Positions 7,285 to 15,342 of a stretch of DNA of 64,000 bases are shown here, piece after piece. Position 1 is the stretch's first letter. Each line of letters starts with the position of its first letter. Source of the stretch: Streptomyces sp. TLI_235 (lineage in GTDB: Bacteria > Actinomycetota > Actinomycetes > Streptomycetales > Streptomycetaceae); NCBI GenBank assembly GCA_002300355.1, contig NSGV01000001.1:4588001-4652000 (forward strand), in the 5' to 3' direction. The notes under the pieces were generated by a model. That model did no database searches, was not told where the DNA came from, and was given only the letters and a program-made list of their open reading frames with translations. A program made the translations under genes and the position numbers.

Positions 7285-9141
7285 ATGTGCGGAATCGTTG
7301 GATATGTGGGGTCCCAGTCGGCCCTCGACGTAGTGATCGCAGGCCTGCAGCGGCTGGAGTACCGAGGGTACGACTCCGCCGGTGTGGCCGTGCAGACCCA
7401 AGGGCTCGACGGGCAGTGGAGCCTCGCCACCGACAAGCGGGCCGGCAAGCTCGCCAATCTCCAGAAGTCCCTCGCCGAGTCCCCGCTGCCGGCGGGCAGC
7501 ACCGGCATCGGCCACACCCGGTGGGCCACCCACGGCGGCCCGACGGACGCCAACGCCCACCCCCACCTCGACGACGACTGCAAGGTCGCCGTCGTCCACA
7601 ACGGCATCATCGAGAACTTCGCCACCCTGCGGGCCGAGATCTCCGAGCGCGGCCACACCCTCCGCTCGGAGACCGACACCGAGGTCGTCGCGCACCTGCT
7701 CGCCGAGGCCTACGACGGCGACCTCGCCGAGGCCATGCGGACGGTCTGCCGCCAGCTGGACGGTGCCTTCACCCTCGTCGCGGTGCACGCCGACGCCCCG
7801 GACGTGGTGGTCGGCGCCCGCCGCAACTCGCCGCTGGTCGTCGGCCGCGGCGAGGGCGAGAACTTCCTCGCCTCCGACGTCGCCGCCTTCATCGCGCACA
7901 CCCGCGAGGCGATCGAGCTCGGCCAGGACCAGGTCGTCGAGCTGCGCCGCGAGGGTGTCACCGTCACCAACTTCGACGGCACCCCCGCCCAGGTCCGCGA
8001 GTACCACGTGGACTGGGACGCCTCCGCCGCCGAGAAGGGCGGCTACGACTACTTCATGCTCAAGGAGATCGCCGAGCAGCCGAAGGCCGTCGCCGACACC
8101 CTCCTCGGCCGGATCGGCACCGACGGCCGGCTCACCCTCGACGAGCTGCGCATCCCCGACCAGGTGCTGCGCGAGGTCGACAAGGTCGTCATCGTGGCCT
8201 GCGGCACCGCCTTCCACGCCGGCATGATCGCCAAGTACGCGATCGAGCACTGGACCCGCATCCCCTGCGAGGTCGAGGTCGCCTCGGAGTTCCGCTACCG
8301 CGACCCGATCATGGACGACCGCACCCTGGTCATCGCCATCTCGCAGTCCGGCGAGACCATGGACACCCTGATGGCGCTGCGGCACGCCCGCGAGCAGGGC
8401 GCCAAGGTGCTGGCGATCTGCAACACCAACGGCTCGACCATCCCGCGCGAGTCCGACGCGGTGCTCTACACCCACGCCGGCCCGGAGGTCGCGGTCGCCT
8501 CGACCAAGGCGTTCCTGACCCAGCTGGTCGCCTGCTACCTGGTCGCGCTGTACCTCGGCCAGGTCCGCGGCACCAAGTGGGGCGACGAGATCTTCACCAT
8601 CATCCGCGAGCTCGGCGACGCGCCGAAGCAGGTGGAGCAGGTGCTGGAGACCATGGAGCCGGTCCGCGAGCTGGCCCGCTCGCTGGCCGACGCCCGCTCC
8701 GTGCTCTTCCTCGGCCGCCACGTGGGCTTCCCGGTCGCCCTGGAGGGCGCGCTGAAGCTCAAGGAGCTCGCCTACATGCACGCCGAGGGCTTCGCCGCCG
8801 GCGAGCTCAAGCACGGCCCGATCGCCCTGATCGAGGAGGGCCTGCCGGTCGTCGTGGTCGTCCCGTCGCCGCGCGGCCGGTCGATCCTGCACGACAAGAT
8901 CGTCTCCAACATCCAGGAGATCCGCGCACGCGGCGCCCGCACCATCGTCATCGCCGAGGAGGGCGACGAGGCCGTCGTCCCGTACGCGGACCACCTGATC
9001 CGCATCCCGGCGACCCCGACGCTGCTGCAGCCGCTGGTCTCCACCGTGCCGCTGCAGGTCTTCGCCTGCGAGCTGGCCACCGCCAAGGGCCACGAGGTCG
9101 ACCAGCCGCGCAACCTCGCCAAGTCGGTCACCGTCGAGTAG
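7285..9141 (+). CDS. glmS: Glutamine-fructose-6-phosphate aminotransferase (isomerizing)
   Basis: 618 residues. GlmS makes glucosamine-6-phosphate from fructose-6-phosphate and glutamine. The ATG at 7285 gives MCGIVGYVG, placing the Ntn nucleophile Cys2 at the mature N-terminus; the longer frame from 7246 would bury it. The glutaminase domain (to about residue 240, with HTRWATHGGPTDANAHPH) is followed by two SIS sugar-isomerase domains (VACGTAFHAG, AISQSGETMDT and SVLFLGRHVGFPVALEGALKLKELAY), ending in KSVTVE. The short upstream region leaves no room for a glmS ribozyme. A hairpin follows. Confidence 0.97.
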   Translation: MCGIVGYVGSQSALDVVIAGLQRLEYRGYDSAGVAVQTQGLDGQWSLATDKRAGKLANLQKSLAESPLPAGSTGIGHTRWATHGGPTDANAHPHLDDDCKVAVVHNGIIENFATLRAEISERGHTLRSETDTEVVAHLLAEAYDGDLAEAMRTVCRQLDGAFTLVAVHADAPDVVVGARRNSPLVVGRGEGENFLASDVAAFIAHTREAIELGQDQVVELRREGVTVTNFDGTPAQVREYHVDWDASAAEKGGYDYFMLKEIAEQPKAVADTLLGRIGTDGRLTLDELRIPDQVLREVDKVVIVACGTAFHAGMIAKYAIEHWTRIPCEVEVASEFRYRDPIMDDRTLVIAISQSGETMDTLMALRHAREQGAKVLAICNTNGSTIPRESDAVLYTHAGPEVAVASTKAFLTQLVACYLVALYLGQVRGTKWGDEIFTIIRELGDAPKQVEQVLETMEPVRELARSLADARSVLFLGRHVGFPVALEGALKLKELAYMHAEGFAAGELKHGPIALIEEGLPVVVVVPSPRGRSILHDKIVSNIQEIRARGARTIVIAEEGDEAVVPYADHLIRIPATPTLLQPLVSTVPLQVFACELATAKGHEVDQPRNLAKSVTVE

Positions 9142-9159
9142 CCTGCCCCGCCCCCGAAC

Positions 9160-9200
9160 CGGAGCCCCTGCAGCGGCCGAGCGCTACTGCAGGGGCTCCG
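9160..9200. terminator. Terminator between glmS and the Uma2 gene
   Basis: A perfect 14-bp stem, CGGAGCCCCTGCAG with CTGCAGGGGCTCCG, and a 13-base loop. The 3' arm lies inside the last codons of the opposing Uma2 gene, so the hairpin terminates glmS and doubles as coding sequence on the minus strand. Confidence 0.75.
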
Positions 9201-9747
9201 TGTCGAGCGTGAACGAGAACGGCGTCGGCAGGTCGAGCGGCTTGCCGAACGGCACCTGGACGTGGGCGGTGTAGTCCCCGTCCGCCGGGTCGGTGAACAG
9301 TCTTGCGCTGCGGTCGCTGCGGTCGATCAGCAGGTAGCAGGGGATGCCCGCCGCGGCGTAGCCGAGCCGCTTGGCCTCGCGGTCCTTGGCCGGGTTGCTG
9401 GAGGTGATCTCGAAGACCAGCAGGACGCCGGCCGGGTCGGCCCAGGACTCCGCGTCCTCGAAGTGCCCGACGGGGCTGACCGTACCGTCCGGGATACAGC
9501 GACCGCCGGGCACGATCAGGCCCTTGTTCCCCGCGATGTCCAGATCGATCGTGGAATTTCGGATGAACTGCCTGTTGAGCAGGGCGAAGGCCGTCTCATG
9601 GGATCCGCTCGGCGGTGGGGTCACGACGATCTCCCCTTCGACCAGCTCGGCCTTGAAGCCCGCTGGGGTGTCCAACTCCAGGAACGACCGGAGGATCTGC
9701 TCGTCCTCCGAGGACAGGGGTCGTTCGACAGCCGGCATGGCAACCAT
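9184..9747 (-). CDS. Uma2 family (DUF820) putative restriction-like endonuclease
   Basis: 187 residues with the Uma2/DUF820 pattern: ELVEGEIVVTPPPSGSHE, then GGRCIPDGTVSPV (conserved PD), VLLVFEITSSN (E-x-x-S near the active site) and KDREAKRLGYAAAGIPCYLLID. The fold belongs to the PD-(D/E)XK nuclease superfamily. Streptomyces carry many paralogues whose role is unknown. The ATG at 9747 follows GGAGGGAGAAGGG; the ATG at 9738 is an alternative. It is a single gene, divergent from acpS, with its 3' end inside the glmS terminator. Confidence 0.85.
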   Translation of the reverse strand: MVAMPAVERPLSSEDEQILRSFLELDTPAGFKAELVEGEIVVTPPPSGSHETAFALLNRQFIRNSTIDLDIAGNKGLIVPGGRCIPDGTVSPVGHFEDAESWADPAGVLLVFEITSSNPAKDREAKRLGYAAAGIPCYLLIDRSDRSARLFTDPADGDYTAHVQVPFGKPLDLPTPFSFTLDTEPLQ

Positions 9748-9889
9748 GGCCCTTCTCCCTCCTGCCGATCGGCGCCGGGGCACACGGTAGGCGTACGGAT
9801 CGGTACCGGAGGGGGCTCGCAACGGTTCTCACTCGAAAGTGTGCCGTACAGTCCCCGGCAGCGGCCGGTGTCGGAGAAGGAGTACACGG

Positions 9890-10258
9890 GTGATCATCGG
9901 GGTCGGGATCGACGTCGCGGAGATCGAGCGGTTCGGGGCCTCGCTGGAGCGCACCCCGCACCTCGCGGACCGGCTGTTCACCGAGGCCGAACTCACGCTG
10001 CCCTCCGGGGCGCGGCGCGGCACCGCCTCGCTCGCCGCCCGGTTCGCCGCCAAGGAGGCGCTGGCCAAGGCGCTGGGGGCCCCGCCCGGGCTGCGCTGGA
10101 CGGATGCCGAGGTGCACACCGAGGACTCCGGCCGTCCGGTGCTCAAGGTCACCGGGACGGTCGCCGAGCGGGCCGCCGCCCTGGGCGTCAGGTCGTGGCA
10201 TGTGTCGCTGAGCCACGACGCGGGCGTAGCGTCGGCGGTAGTGATCGCCGAGGGCTAG
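9890..10258 (+). CDS. acpS: Holo-[acyl-carrier-protein] synthase
   Basis: 122 residues. AcpS transfers 4'-phosphopantetheine from CoA to the serine of acyl carrier proteins. The motif GVGIDVAEIERF (metal-binding Asp8) and FAAKEALAKALG (Glu and Lys of the active site) are diagnostic, with SLSHD near the end. The GTG start follows GAGAAGGAG. It leads a run of plus-strand genes (nnr, alr, hydrolase, tsaE). Confidence 0.95.
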   Translation: MIIGVGIDVAEIERFGASLERTPHLADRLFTEAELTLPSGARRGTASLAARFAAKEALAKALGAPPGLRWTDAEVHTEDSGRPVLKVTGTVAERAAALGVRSWHVSLSHDAGVASAVVIAEG

Positions 10259-10304
10259 CGCGAGAAGCCCCGGGACGACACGCCCACCGCCACGGGAGGC
10301 CGCC

Positions 10305-11762
10305 TTGCGCCGTGCACACACCGTCGAGCAGGTCCGGGCCGCCGAGGCCGACCTGATGGCCCGGCTGCCGGAGGGCACGCTGATGCAGCGGGCCGCCGCC
10401 GGCCTCGCCGCGACCTGCGCGCGGCTGCTGCCGCGGGTGTACGGCAGCCGGGTGCTGGTGCTGGCGGGCAGCGGCGACAACGGTGGTGACGCCCTGTACG
10501 CCGGTGCCCGGCTGGCCCGCCGCGGCGCCCGGGTGGCCGCGGTGCTGCTCGCGCCGGAGAAGGCGCACGCCGGCGGCCTCGCCGCCCTGCGTGCGGCCGG
10601 CGGCCGGGTGACGGCGGATCAGGGCGAGTTCGAGCGGGCCGACCTGGTGCTGGACGGCATCGTCGGGATCGGCGGCAGGGGCGGGCTCCGGCCCGAGGCG
10701 CAGCCGTACGCGACGCTGCCCCGGCGCGGCCGGGTGGTCGCGGTGGACGTGCCGAGCGGCGTGGACCCGGACACCGGCGAGGTGCCCGGGGCGGCCCTGC
10801 GCGCCGACGTCACGGTCTGCTTCGGCACCTACAAGCCAGGGCTGCTGATCGACCCCGGCGCCTCGTACGCCGGGGTGCTGCAGCTGGTCGGGATCGGACT
10901 GGAGCCGCCGCCGGCGCCGGTCGCCGCGCTGCAGCACGCGGACGTGGCGGCGCTGCTGCCGGTGCCCGGCGCGGAGAGCGACAAGTACCGGCGCGGTGTG
11001 GTCGGGGTGGCCGCCGGGTCCGCGCGCTACCCGGGTGCGGCGGTGCTGGCCGTCGCCGGGGCGCTGCGCGGCGGCGCGGGAGCCGTCCGCTACGCGGGGA
11101 CGGCCGCCGACGAGGTGGTCCGCCGCTTCCCCGAGGCGCTGGTGACCGCGGGCGGGCCCGCGGAGGCCGGCCGGGTGCAGGCCTGGGTGGTCGGCCCCGG
11201 ATCCGGCGAGGGCGTGCGGGAGCTGCTGCCGCAGGTGCTCGCGGCGCAGGTGCCGGTGCTGGTCGACGCGGACGGGCTGACCGAGCTCGCCCGGCTCGGC
11301 CCGGCCGCCCTGGCCGCCCGCACCGCGCCCACCCTGCTCACCCCGCACACCGGCGAGGCCGCGCGGCTGCTCGCCGGTGCGGACGGCGGCGCGCCGCCCG
11401 CCGCCGACGACCTCGCCGGCGCCCGGCTGACGACCGCGCGGCGGCTCGCCGCGGCGTACCGGGCGACGGTGCTGCTGAAGGGCTCCACCACGGTCGTCGC
11501 CGACCCGGACGGCGCCGTCCGGGTGAATCCGACCGGCACCTCCTGGCTGGCCACCGCCGGCAGCGGCGACGTGCTCTCCGGCCTCGCCGGCTCGCTGCTC
11601 GCGGCCGGCCTCGGCCCGCTGGACGCCGGCTCGGTCGCCGCCCACCTGCACGGCCTGGCCGGCCGGACGGCCGCGGCGGGCGCCCCGGCGGCCGCCCTGG
11701 ACATCGCGGAGGCGCTGCCCGAGGCCTGGCGGACGGTGCGCTCGGCGGCCGCCGGACGCTGA
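10305..11762 (+). CDS. nnr: Bifunctional NAD(P)H-hydrate epimerase and ADP-dependent dehydratase
   Basis: 485 residues. The enzyme repairs hydrated NADH and NADPH. The N-terminal YjeF_N epimerase domain spans about residues 1-210 (SGDNGGDALYAGARLARRGARV, VAVDVPSGVDPDTG). The C-terminal ribokinase-like dehydratase follows, with AGSARYPGAAVLA, LLTPHTGEAARLL, the nucleotide segment LLKGSTTVVADPDG and the catalytic TAGSGDVLSGLAG. The start is TTG with GGGAGG five bases upstream. The gene lies 46 bases after acpS, probably co-transcribed. Confidence 0.94.
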   Translation: MRRAHTVEQVRAAEADLMARLPEGTLMQRAAAGLAATCARLLPRVYGSRVLVLAGSGDNGGDALYAGARLARRGARVAAVLLAPEKAHAGGLAALRAAGGRVTADQGEFERADLVLDGIVGIGGRGGLRPEAQPYATLPRRGRVVAVDVPSGVDPDTGEVPGAALRADVTVCFGTYKPGLLIDPGASYAGVLQLVGIGLEPPPAPVAALQHADVAALLPVPGAESDKYRRGVVGVAAGSARYPGAAVLAVAGALRGGAGAVRYAGTAADEVVRRFPEALVTAGGPAEAGRVQAWVVGPGSGEGVRELLPQVLAAQVPVLVDADGLTELARLGPAALAARTAPTLLTPHTGEAARLLAGADGGAPPAADDLAGARLTTARRLAAAYRATVLLKGSTTVVADPDGAVRVNPTGTSWLATAGSGDVLSGLAGSLLAAGLGPLDAGSVAAHLHGLAGRTAAAGAPAAALDIAEALPEAWRTVRSAAAGR

Positions 11763-11797
11763 CACCGGCCGCGCCGCCCGGATCGTGGGACGGTACC

Positions 11798-11809
11798 GTT
11801 CCGCGGAAC
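11798..11809. promoter_or_regulatory. Perfect 12-bp palindrome upstream of alr
   Basis: GTTCCGCGGAAC in the 143-base gap between nnr and alr, about 100 bases before the alr start. It could be an operator; no regulator is known from the sequence. Confidence 0.3.
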
Positions 11810-11905
11810 CGAATGCTCCGTTTCACGCGTCTCCCACTGACGACCGCCGGGCCCGGCCGGGGTCGTGAGCCGGGCAGCGGCGCCGGTCTGGGAGACTGAT
11901 ACGCG

Positions 11906-13096
11906 ATGACAACTGCGAAGACGACCGGAACTCCCGCCCTCACCCACGGGGTCCGCGCCGAGGCGGCCATCGACCTGGCCGCCCTGCGGGAGAACCTCGC
12001 CGCGCTGGGGGCGCGCACCGATGCCGCGCTGATGGCCGTGGTCAAGGCGGACGCCTACGGCCACGGCGCGCTGCCGTGCGCCCGCGAGGCGGTCGCCGCG
12101 GGCGTGCGCTGGCTCGGCACCGCCACCCCCGAGGAGGCGCTGGCGCTGCGCGCCGCGGGCATCCGCCCCGAGCAGGCCCGCATCCTCTGCTGGCTGTGGA
12201 CGCCGGGCGGCCCCTGGGCCCAGGCGCTGCGCTCGCACGTCGACGTCTCCGTCAGCGGCCTGTGGGCGCTCGACGAGCTGCTCGCCGCCGTCCGCGAGAC
12301 CGGCGTGCCCGGCCGCGTCCACCTCAAGGCCGACACCGGCCTCGGCCGCAACGGCTGCCAGCCGCACGACTGGCCCGACCTCGTCGCCGCCGCCCTGCGC
12401 GCGCAGGCCGAGGGCATGATCGAGGTCGTCGGCCTCTGGTCGCACTTCGCCGCCGCCGACGAGCCCGGCCACCCCTCCGTCCAGGCCCAGCTGGACGGCT
12501 TCGCCGCCGCCGTCGCCCACGCCGAGGCCCAAGGCGTGCGGCCCGAGGTCCGGCACCTGGCGAACTCGCCCGCCACCCTGCTGCTTCCGCAGTCGCACTA
12601 CGACCTCGTCCGGCCGGGCCTCGCCATGTACGGCCTCTCACCGGTGCCGGACCTCGGCACCCCCGCCGACTTCGGGCTGCGCCCGGTGATGTCGCTCACC
12701 GCCCGGCTCGCCCTGGTCAAGACCGTCCCCGGCGGCCACGGCGTCAGCTACGGCTACCACTACACAACACCCGGCGACACCACCCTGGGCCTCGTCCCGG
12801 TCGGCTACGCGGACGGCGTCCCCCGGCACGCCTCCAACACCGGCCCGGTGCAGATCGGCGGCAAGTGGCGCACGGTCGCCGGCCGCGTCGCCATGGACCA
12901 GTTCGTGGTGGACCTCGGCGGCGACACCCCGCCGGTCGGCGAGGAGGTCCTGCTCTTCGGCAGCGGCGAGCGCGGCGAGCCCACCGCCGAGGACTGGGGC
13001 CGCGCCTGCGGCACCATCTCGTACGAGATCATCACCCGGGTCGGCTCCCGCGTGCCGCGCCGCTACGTCGGCGCCGGGGACGGGCCGGGCCTCTGA
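11906..13096 (+). CDS. alr: Alanine racemase
   Basis: 396 residues. This PLP enzyme interconverts L- and D-alanine, supplying D-Ala for peptidoglycan. The PLP lysine is in AVVKADAYGHG (Lys47), the catalytic tyrosine in VSYGYHYTTPGD at about residue 280, and MDQFVVDLG and VPVGYADGVPR belong to the C-terminal beta domain. The ATG follows GGGAGAC. The stop codon shares its last base with the ATG of the next gene, indicating translational coupling. Confidence 0.96.
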   Translation: MTTAKTTGTPALTHGVRAEAAIDLAALRENLAALGARTDAALMAVVKADAYGHGALPCAREAVAAGVRWLGTATPEEALALRAAGIRPEQARILCWLWTPGGPWAQALRSHVDVSVSGLWALDELLAAVRETGVPGRVHLKADTGLGRNGCQPHDWPDLVAAALRAQAEGMIEVVGLWSHFAAADEPGHPSVQAQLDGFAAAVAHAEAQGVRPEVRHLANSPATLLLPQSHYDLVRPGLAMYGLSPVPDLGTPADFGLRPVMSLTARLALVKTVPGGHGVSYGYHYTTPGDTTLGLVPVGYADGVPRHASNTGPVQIGGKWRTVAGRVAMDQFVVDLGGDTPPVGEEVLLFGSGERGEPTAEDWGRACGTISYEIITRVGSRVPRRYVGAGDGPGL

Positions 13097-14436
13097 TGGC
13101 GGAGGGCGCCGACGGGAATCCGGTCGCCGCGGTGGCCAAGGCCGCCGGGGCGGCCTCCGGCGGTGTGAGCCGGGCCGGGCTGATCGGCATATCGCTCGGC
13201 GTGGTCGCGGCCGGCGCCGCCGCCGGTGTCGCCGTCGAACGCCTCACCGTCGGCCGCTCGATGCGCCGCCGCGCCCGCGAGGAGCTGGACGCCGCCGCCC
13301 CCTACGGCTCGCTGCGCGGCCGCTCGCGCACCGTCGCCGCGCCCGACGGCACCGAGCTGTACGTCGAACTCGACGGCACCGGCTGGGACGAGCCGGTGCC
13401 CGAGCAGCCCGAGGACGACGGCCGGCAGCGGCGCGCCTGGTTCACCCGCCGGAGCGGCACCGCCGGCGTCGACCGCAGCGGACTGCCCGGCCTGCTCGGC
13501 GGCACCGGCGCCCTGGCCCGCATGGGGCGGCCAGCCCGGCCGGAGCCGGCCGACACCCCGCCGCCGCTGACCGTCGTCTTCTGCCACGGCTACTGCCTCA
13601 ACCAGGACAGCTGGCACTTCCAGCGGGCCGCCTTCCGGGACGGTCTGCGGCTGGTCTTCTGGGACCAGCGCAGCCACGGCCGCTCCGAACGCTCCCGCTC
13701 CTACCTGGCCGGCGAGCCGGCCTCCATCGACCAGCTCGGCGGCGACCTCAAGGCCGTCCTCGACGCCGTCGTCCCCGAGGGCCCGGTCGTGCTGATCGGG
13801 CACTCCATGGGCGGCATGACCGTCATGGCCCTCGCCGACCAGTACCCCGAGCTGTTCCGCGAGCGCGTCGCCGGGGTCGGCCTGGTCGGCACCCTGGCCG
13901 GCGACTGGAACTCCGTCACCCTCGGCCTGCCCGCGGCCGGCGCCCGGCTGCTGCGCCGGCTCGCCCCCGCCACCGTCCGACTGCTCGGCCGCCAGGTCGA
14001 ACTCGTCGAGGCCACCCGCCGGATCGGCGCCGACGTCGCCGCGGTGTTCTACCGCCGCTTCTCCTTCGGCTCCAAGGACGTCGACCCGCAGGTCGTCCGG
14101 TTCGCCGAGCAGCTCCTCGACGCCACCCCGATCGACGTGGTCGCCGAGTTCTATCCGGCCTTCGGCCTGCACGACAAGAAGGCCGCGCTGGCCGCCCTCG
14201 ACGGCATCCCCGTCCTCGTCCTGGCCGGCACCGAGGACCTGCTCACCCCGCCCGCGCACAGCGAGGAGATCGCCCGGGCGCTGCCCGGCGCCGAGCTGGT
14301 GCTCCTCCCCGAGACCGGCCACCTGCTGATGCTGGAACGGCCCGAGGAGGTCGACCGGCACCTCACCGGGCTGCTGCACCGGGCCGCCGACCACGCCGGA
14401 GCCCCCGCCCCGCAGGCCCCCGGCACCGACCACTGA
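13096..14436 (+). CDS. Membrane-anchored alpha/beta hydrolase
   Basis: 446 residues. A hydrophobic segment near residues 25-45 (AGLIGISLGVVAAGAAAGVAV) anchors the protein. The alpha/beta hydrolase domain then shows VVFCHGYCLN (oxyanion region), a nucleophile elbow GHSMGGM, LVLAGTEDLLTPP (acid) and ETGHLLMLE (histidine). The substrate is unknown. The start overlaps the alr stop (TGATG). Orthologues typically sit between alr and tsaE in actinomycetes, suggesting an envelope or housekeeping role, but that is inference. Confidence 0.85.
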   Translation: MAEGADGNPVAAVAKAAGAASGGVSRAGLIGISLGVVAAGAAAGVAVERLTVGRSMRRRAREELDAAAPYGSLRGRSRTVAAPDGTELYVELDGTGWDEPVPEQPEDDGRQRRAWFTRRSGTAGVDRSGLPGLLGGTGALARMGRPARPEPADTPPPLTVVFCHGYCLNQDSWHFQRAAFRDGLRLVFWDQRSHGRSERSRSYLAGEPASIDQLGGDLKAVLDAVVPEGPVVLIGHSMGGMTVMALADQYPELFRERVAGVGLVGTLAGDWNSVTLGLPAAGARLLRRLAPATVRLLGRQVELVEATRRIGADVAAVFYRRFSFGSKDVDPQVVRFAEQLLDATPIDVVAEFYPAFGLHDKKAALAALDGIPVLVLAGTEDLLTPPAHSEEIARALPGAELVLLPETGHLLMLERPEEVDRHLTGLLHRAADHAGAPAPQAPGTDH

Positions 14437-14477
14437 CCGCGGCGCCCGCCGCCACCCGGAAGGACACCGACACCCCC

Positions 14478-14984
14478 ATGGGCAACCAGCTCACCCTCAC
14501 CGTCGCCACGCCCGAGCGGATGGGCAGGCTCGGGGCGGGCCTCGCCGCGCTGCTCCGCCCCGGCGATCTGGTGCTGCTGCACGGGGAGCTCGGCGCCGGC
14601 AAGACCACGCTCACCCGCGGCCTCGGCGCCGGCCTCGGCGTGCGCGGCGCGGTCACCTCGCCGACCTTCGTGATCGCCCGGGTGCACCCCTCGCTCTCCG
14701 GCGGCCCCGCGCTCGTCCACGTCGACGCCTACCGGCTCGGCGGCGGCCTCGACGAGATGGAGGACCTCGACCTGGACGTCTCGCTGCCCGAGTCCGTGAT
14801 CGTCGTCGAGTGGGGCGAGGGCAAGGTCGAGCAGCTCAGCGACGACCGCCTGGAGGTCCGGATCCACCGCGCGATCGGCGGGGCCGCGGCCGAGGCGGAC
14901 GACCACGACCCGCGCCGGGTCACCGTCACCGGCCTCGGCAACCGCTGGGACGGCGTGGACCTCGCCGTCCTCGGCGAGGACTGA
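14478..14984 (+). CDS. tsaE: tRNA threonylcarbamoyladenosine biosynthesis ATPase TsaE
   Basis: 168 residues. TsaE is the P-loop ATPase that works with TsaB and TsaD to make t6A at tRNA position 37. Walker A is GELGAGKTTLTRGL, followed by TSPTFVIARVH, VHVDAYRLGG and VIVVEWGEGKVEQL. An insertion EADDHDPRR near the end is seen in actinomycete members. The gene is 41 bases after the hydrolase. tsaB and tsaD are 1.1 and 2.3 kb downstream. Confidence 0.94.
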   Translation: MGNQLTLTVATPERMGRLGAGLAALLRPGDLVLLHGELGAGKTTLTRGLGAGLGVRGAVTSPTFVIARVHPSLSGGPALVHVDAYRLGGGLDEMEDLDLDVSLPESVIVVEWGEGKVEQLSDDRLEVRIHRAIGGAAAEADDHDPRRVTVTGLGNRWDGVDLAVLGED

Positions 14985-15011
14985 GCCTCCGGCGCGCCGC
15001 GCCCGCCGACA

Positions 15012-15034
15012 CTTCCCGACACGGCGTCGGGAAG
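15012..15034 (+). terminator. Hairpin after tsaE
   Basis: CTTCCCGAC (15012-15020) pairs with GTCGGGAAG (15026-15034) around ACGGC, and the stem can extend with one bulge. It closes the acpS-tsaE gene run. Confidence 0.6.
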
Positions 15035-15073
15035 GTGTTGCGGCCCGGCCTGCCCTCGTGGTGGGATGGGTGC

Positions 15074-15092
15074 TGCGGTTAGGTCCGCCTAA
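15074..15092 (+). promoter_or_regulatory. Iron-box-like operator (DmdR/DtxR type) upstream of a small ORF
   Basis: TGCGGTTAGGTCCGCCTAA matches 14 of 19 positions of the Streptomyces iron box I know, TTAGGTTAGGCTCACCTAA, and contains the inverted repeat GTTAGG-N4-CCTAAC (15078-15093). A possible promoter, TTGCGG (15038-15043), 18 bases, TGGGAT (15062-15067), would start transcription at about 15074, so a bound repressor would block it. Confidence 0.45.
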
Positions 15093-15107
15093 CTAGGGAG
15101 GCGCCCC

Positions 15108-15305
15108 ATGGCGAGCACCACCCCCGCTGCGGCACCCGAGCCGCAGGACCGTTCCGACGACACCCCGGCCCGGGCCGGCGAGGTCCCGATGCGCGCCCTG
15201 CTGGCCGCCTGCGCGTCCGCCGCCGCCCTCTCCACCCCGCCCGCGCGCCCCCGGCCCGCCGCGCAGGAGCACCCGGAGCCCACCGCACCACCGCGCGCCG
15301 CCTGA
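15108..15305 (+). CDS. Small hypothetical protein behind an iron-box-like site
   Basis: 65 residues, rich in Ala and Pro, with a central hydrophobic stretch VPMRALLAACASAAALSTPP that has one Cys. The ORF has strong G/C third positions, a good GGGAGG six bases before its ATG, a plausible promoter and the iron-box-like dyad, which together argue that it is real. It lies between tsaE and a convergent gene. No function can be assigned from the sequence; regulation by iron availability is an inference from the operator. Confidence 0.55.
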   Translation: MASTTPAAAPEPQDRSDDTPARAGEVPMRALLAACASAAALSTPPARPRPAAQEHPEPTAPPRAA

Positions 15306-15342
15306 CACCGCACCGCCGCGCACCGCCGGCACCGGCCGCGGG

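Noticed and set aside
6204..9212. A 1002-codon plus-strand open frame antisense to coaA and across glmS
   Set aside because: It is a shadow of coaA and glmS; coaA and glmS in the other frames have full family motifs.
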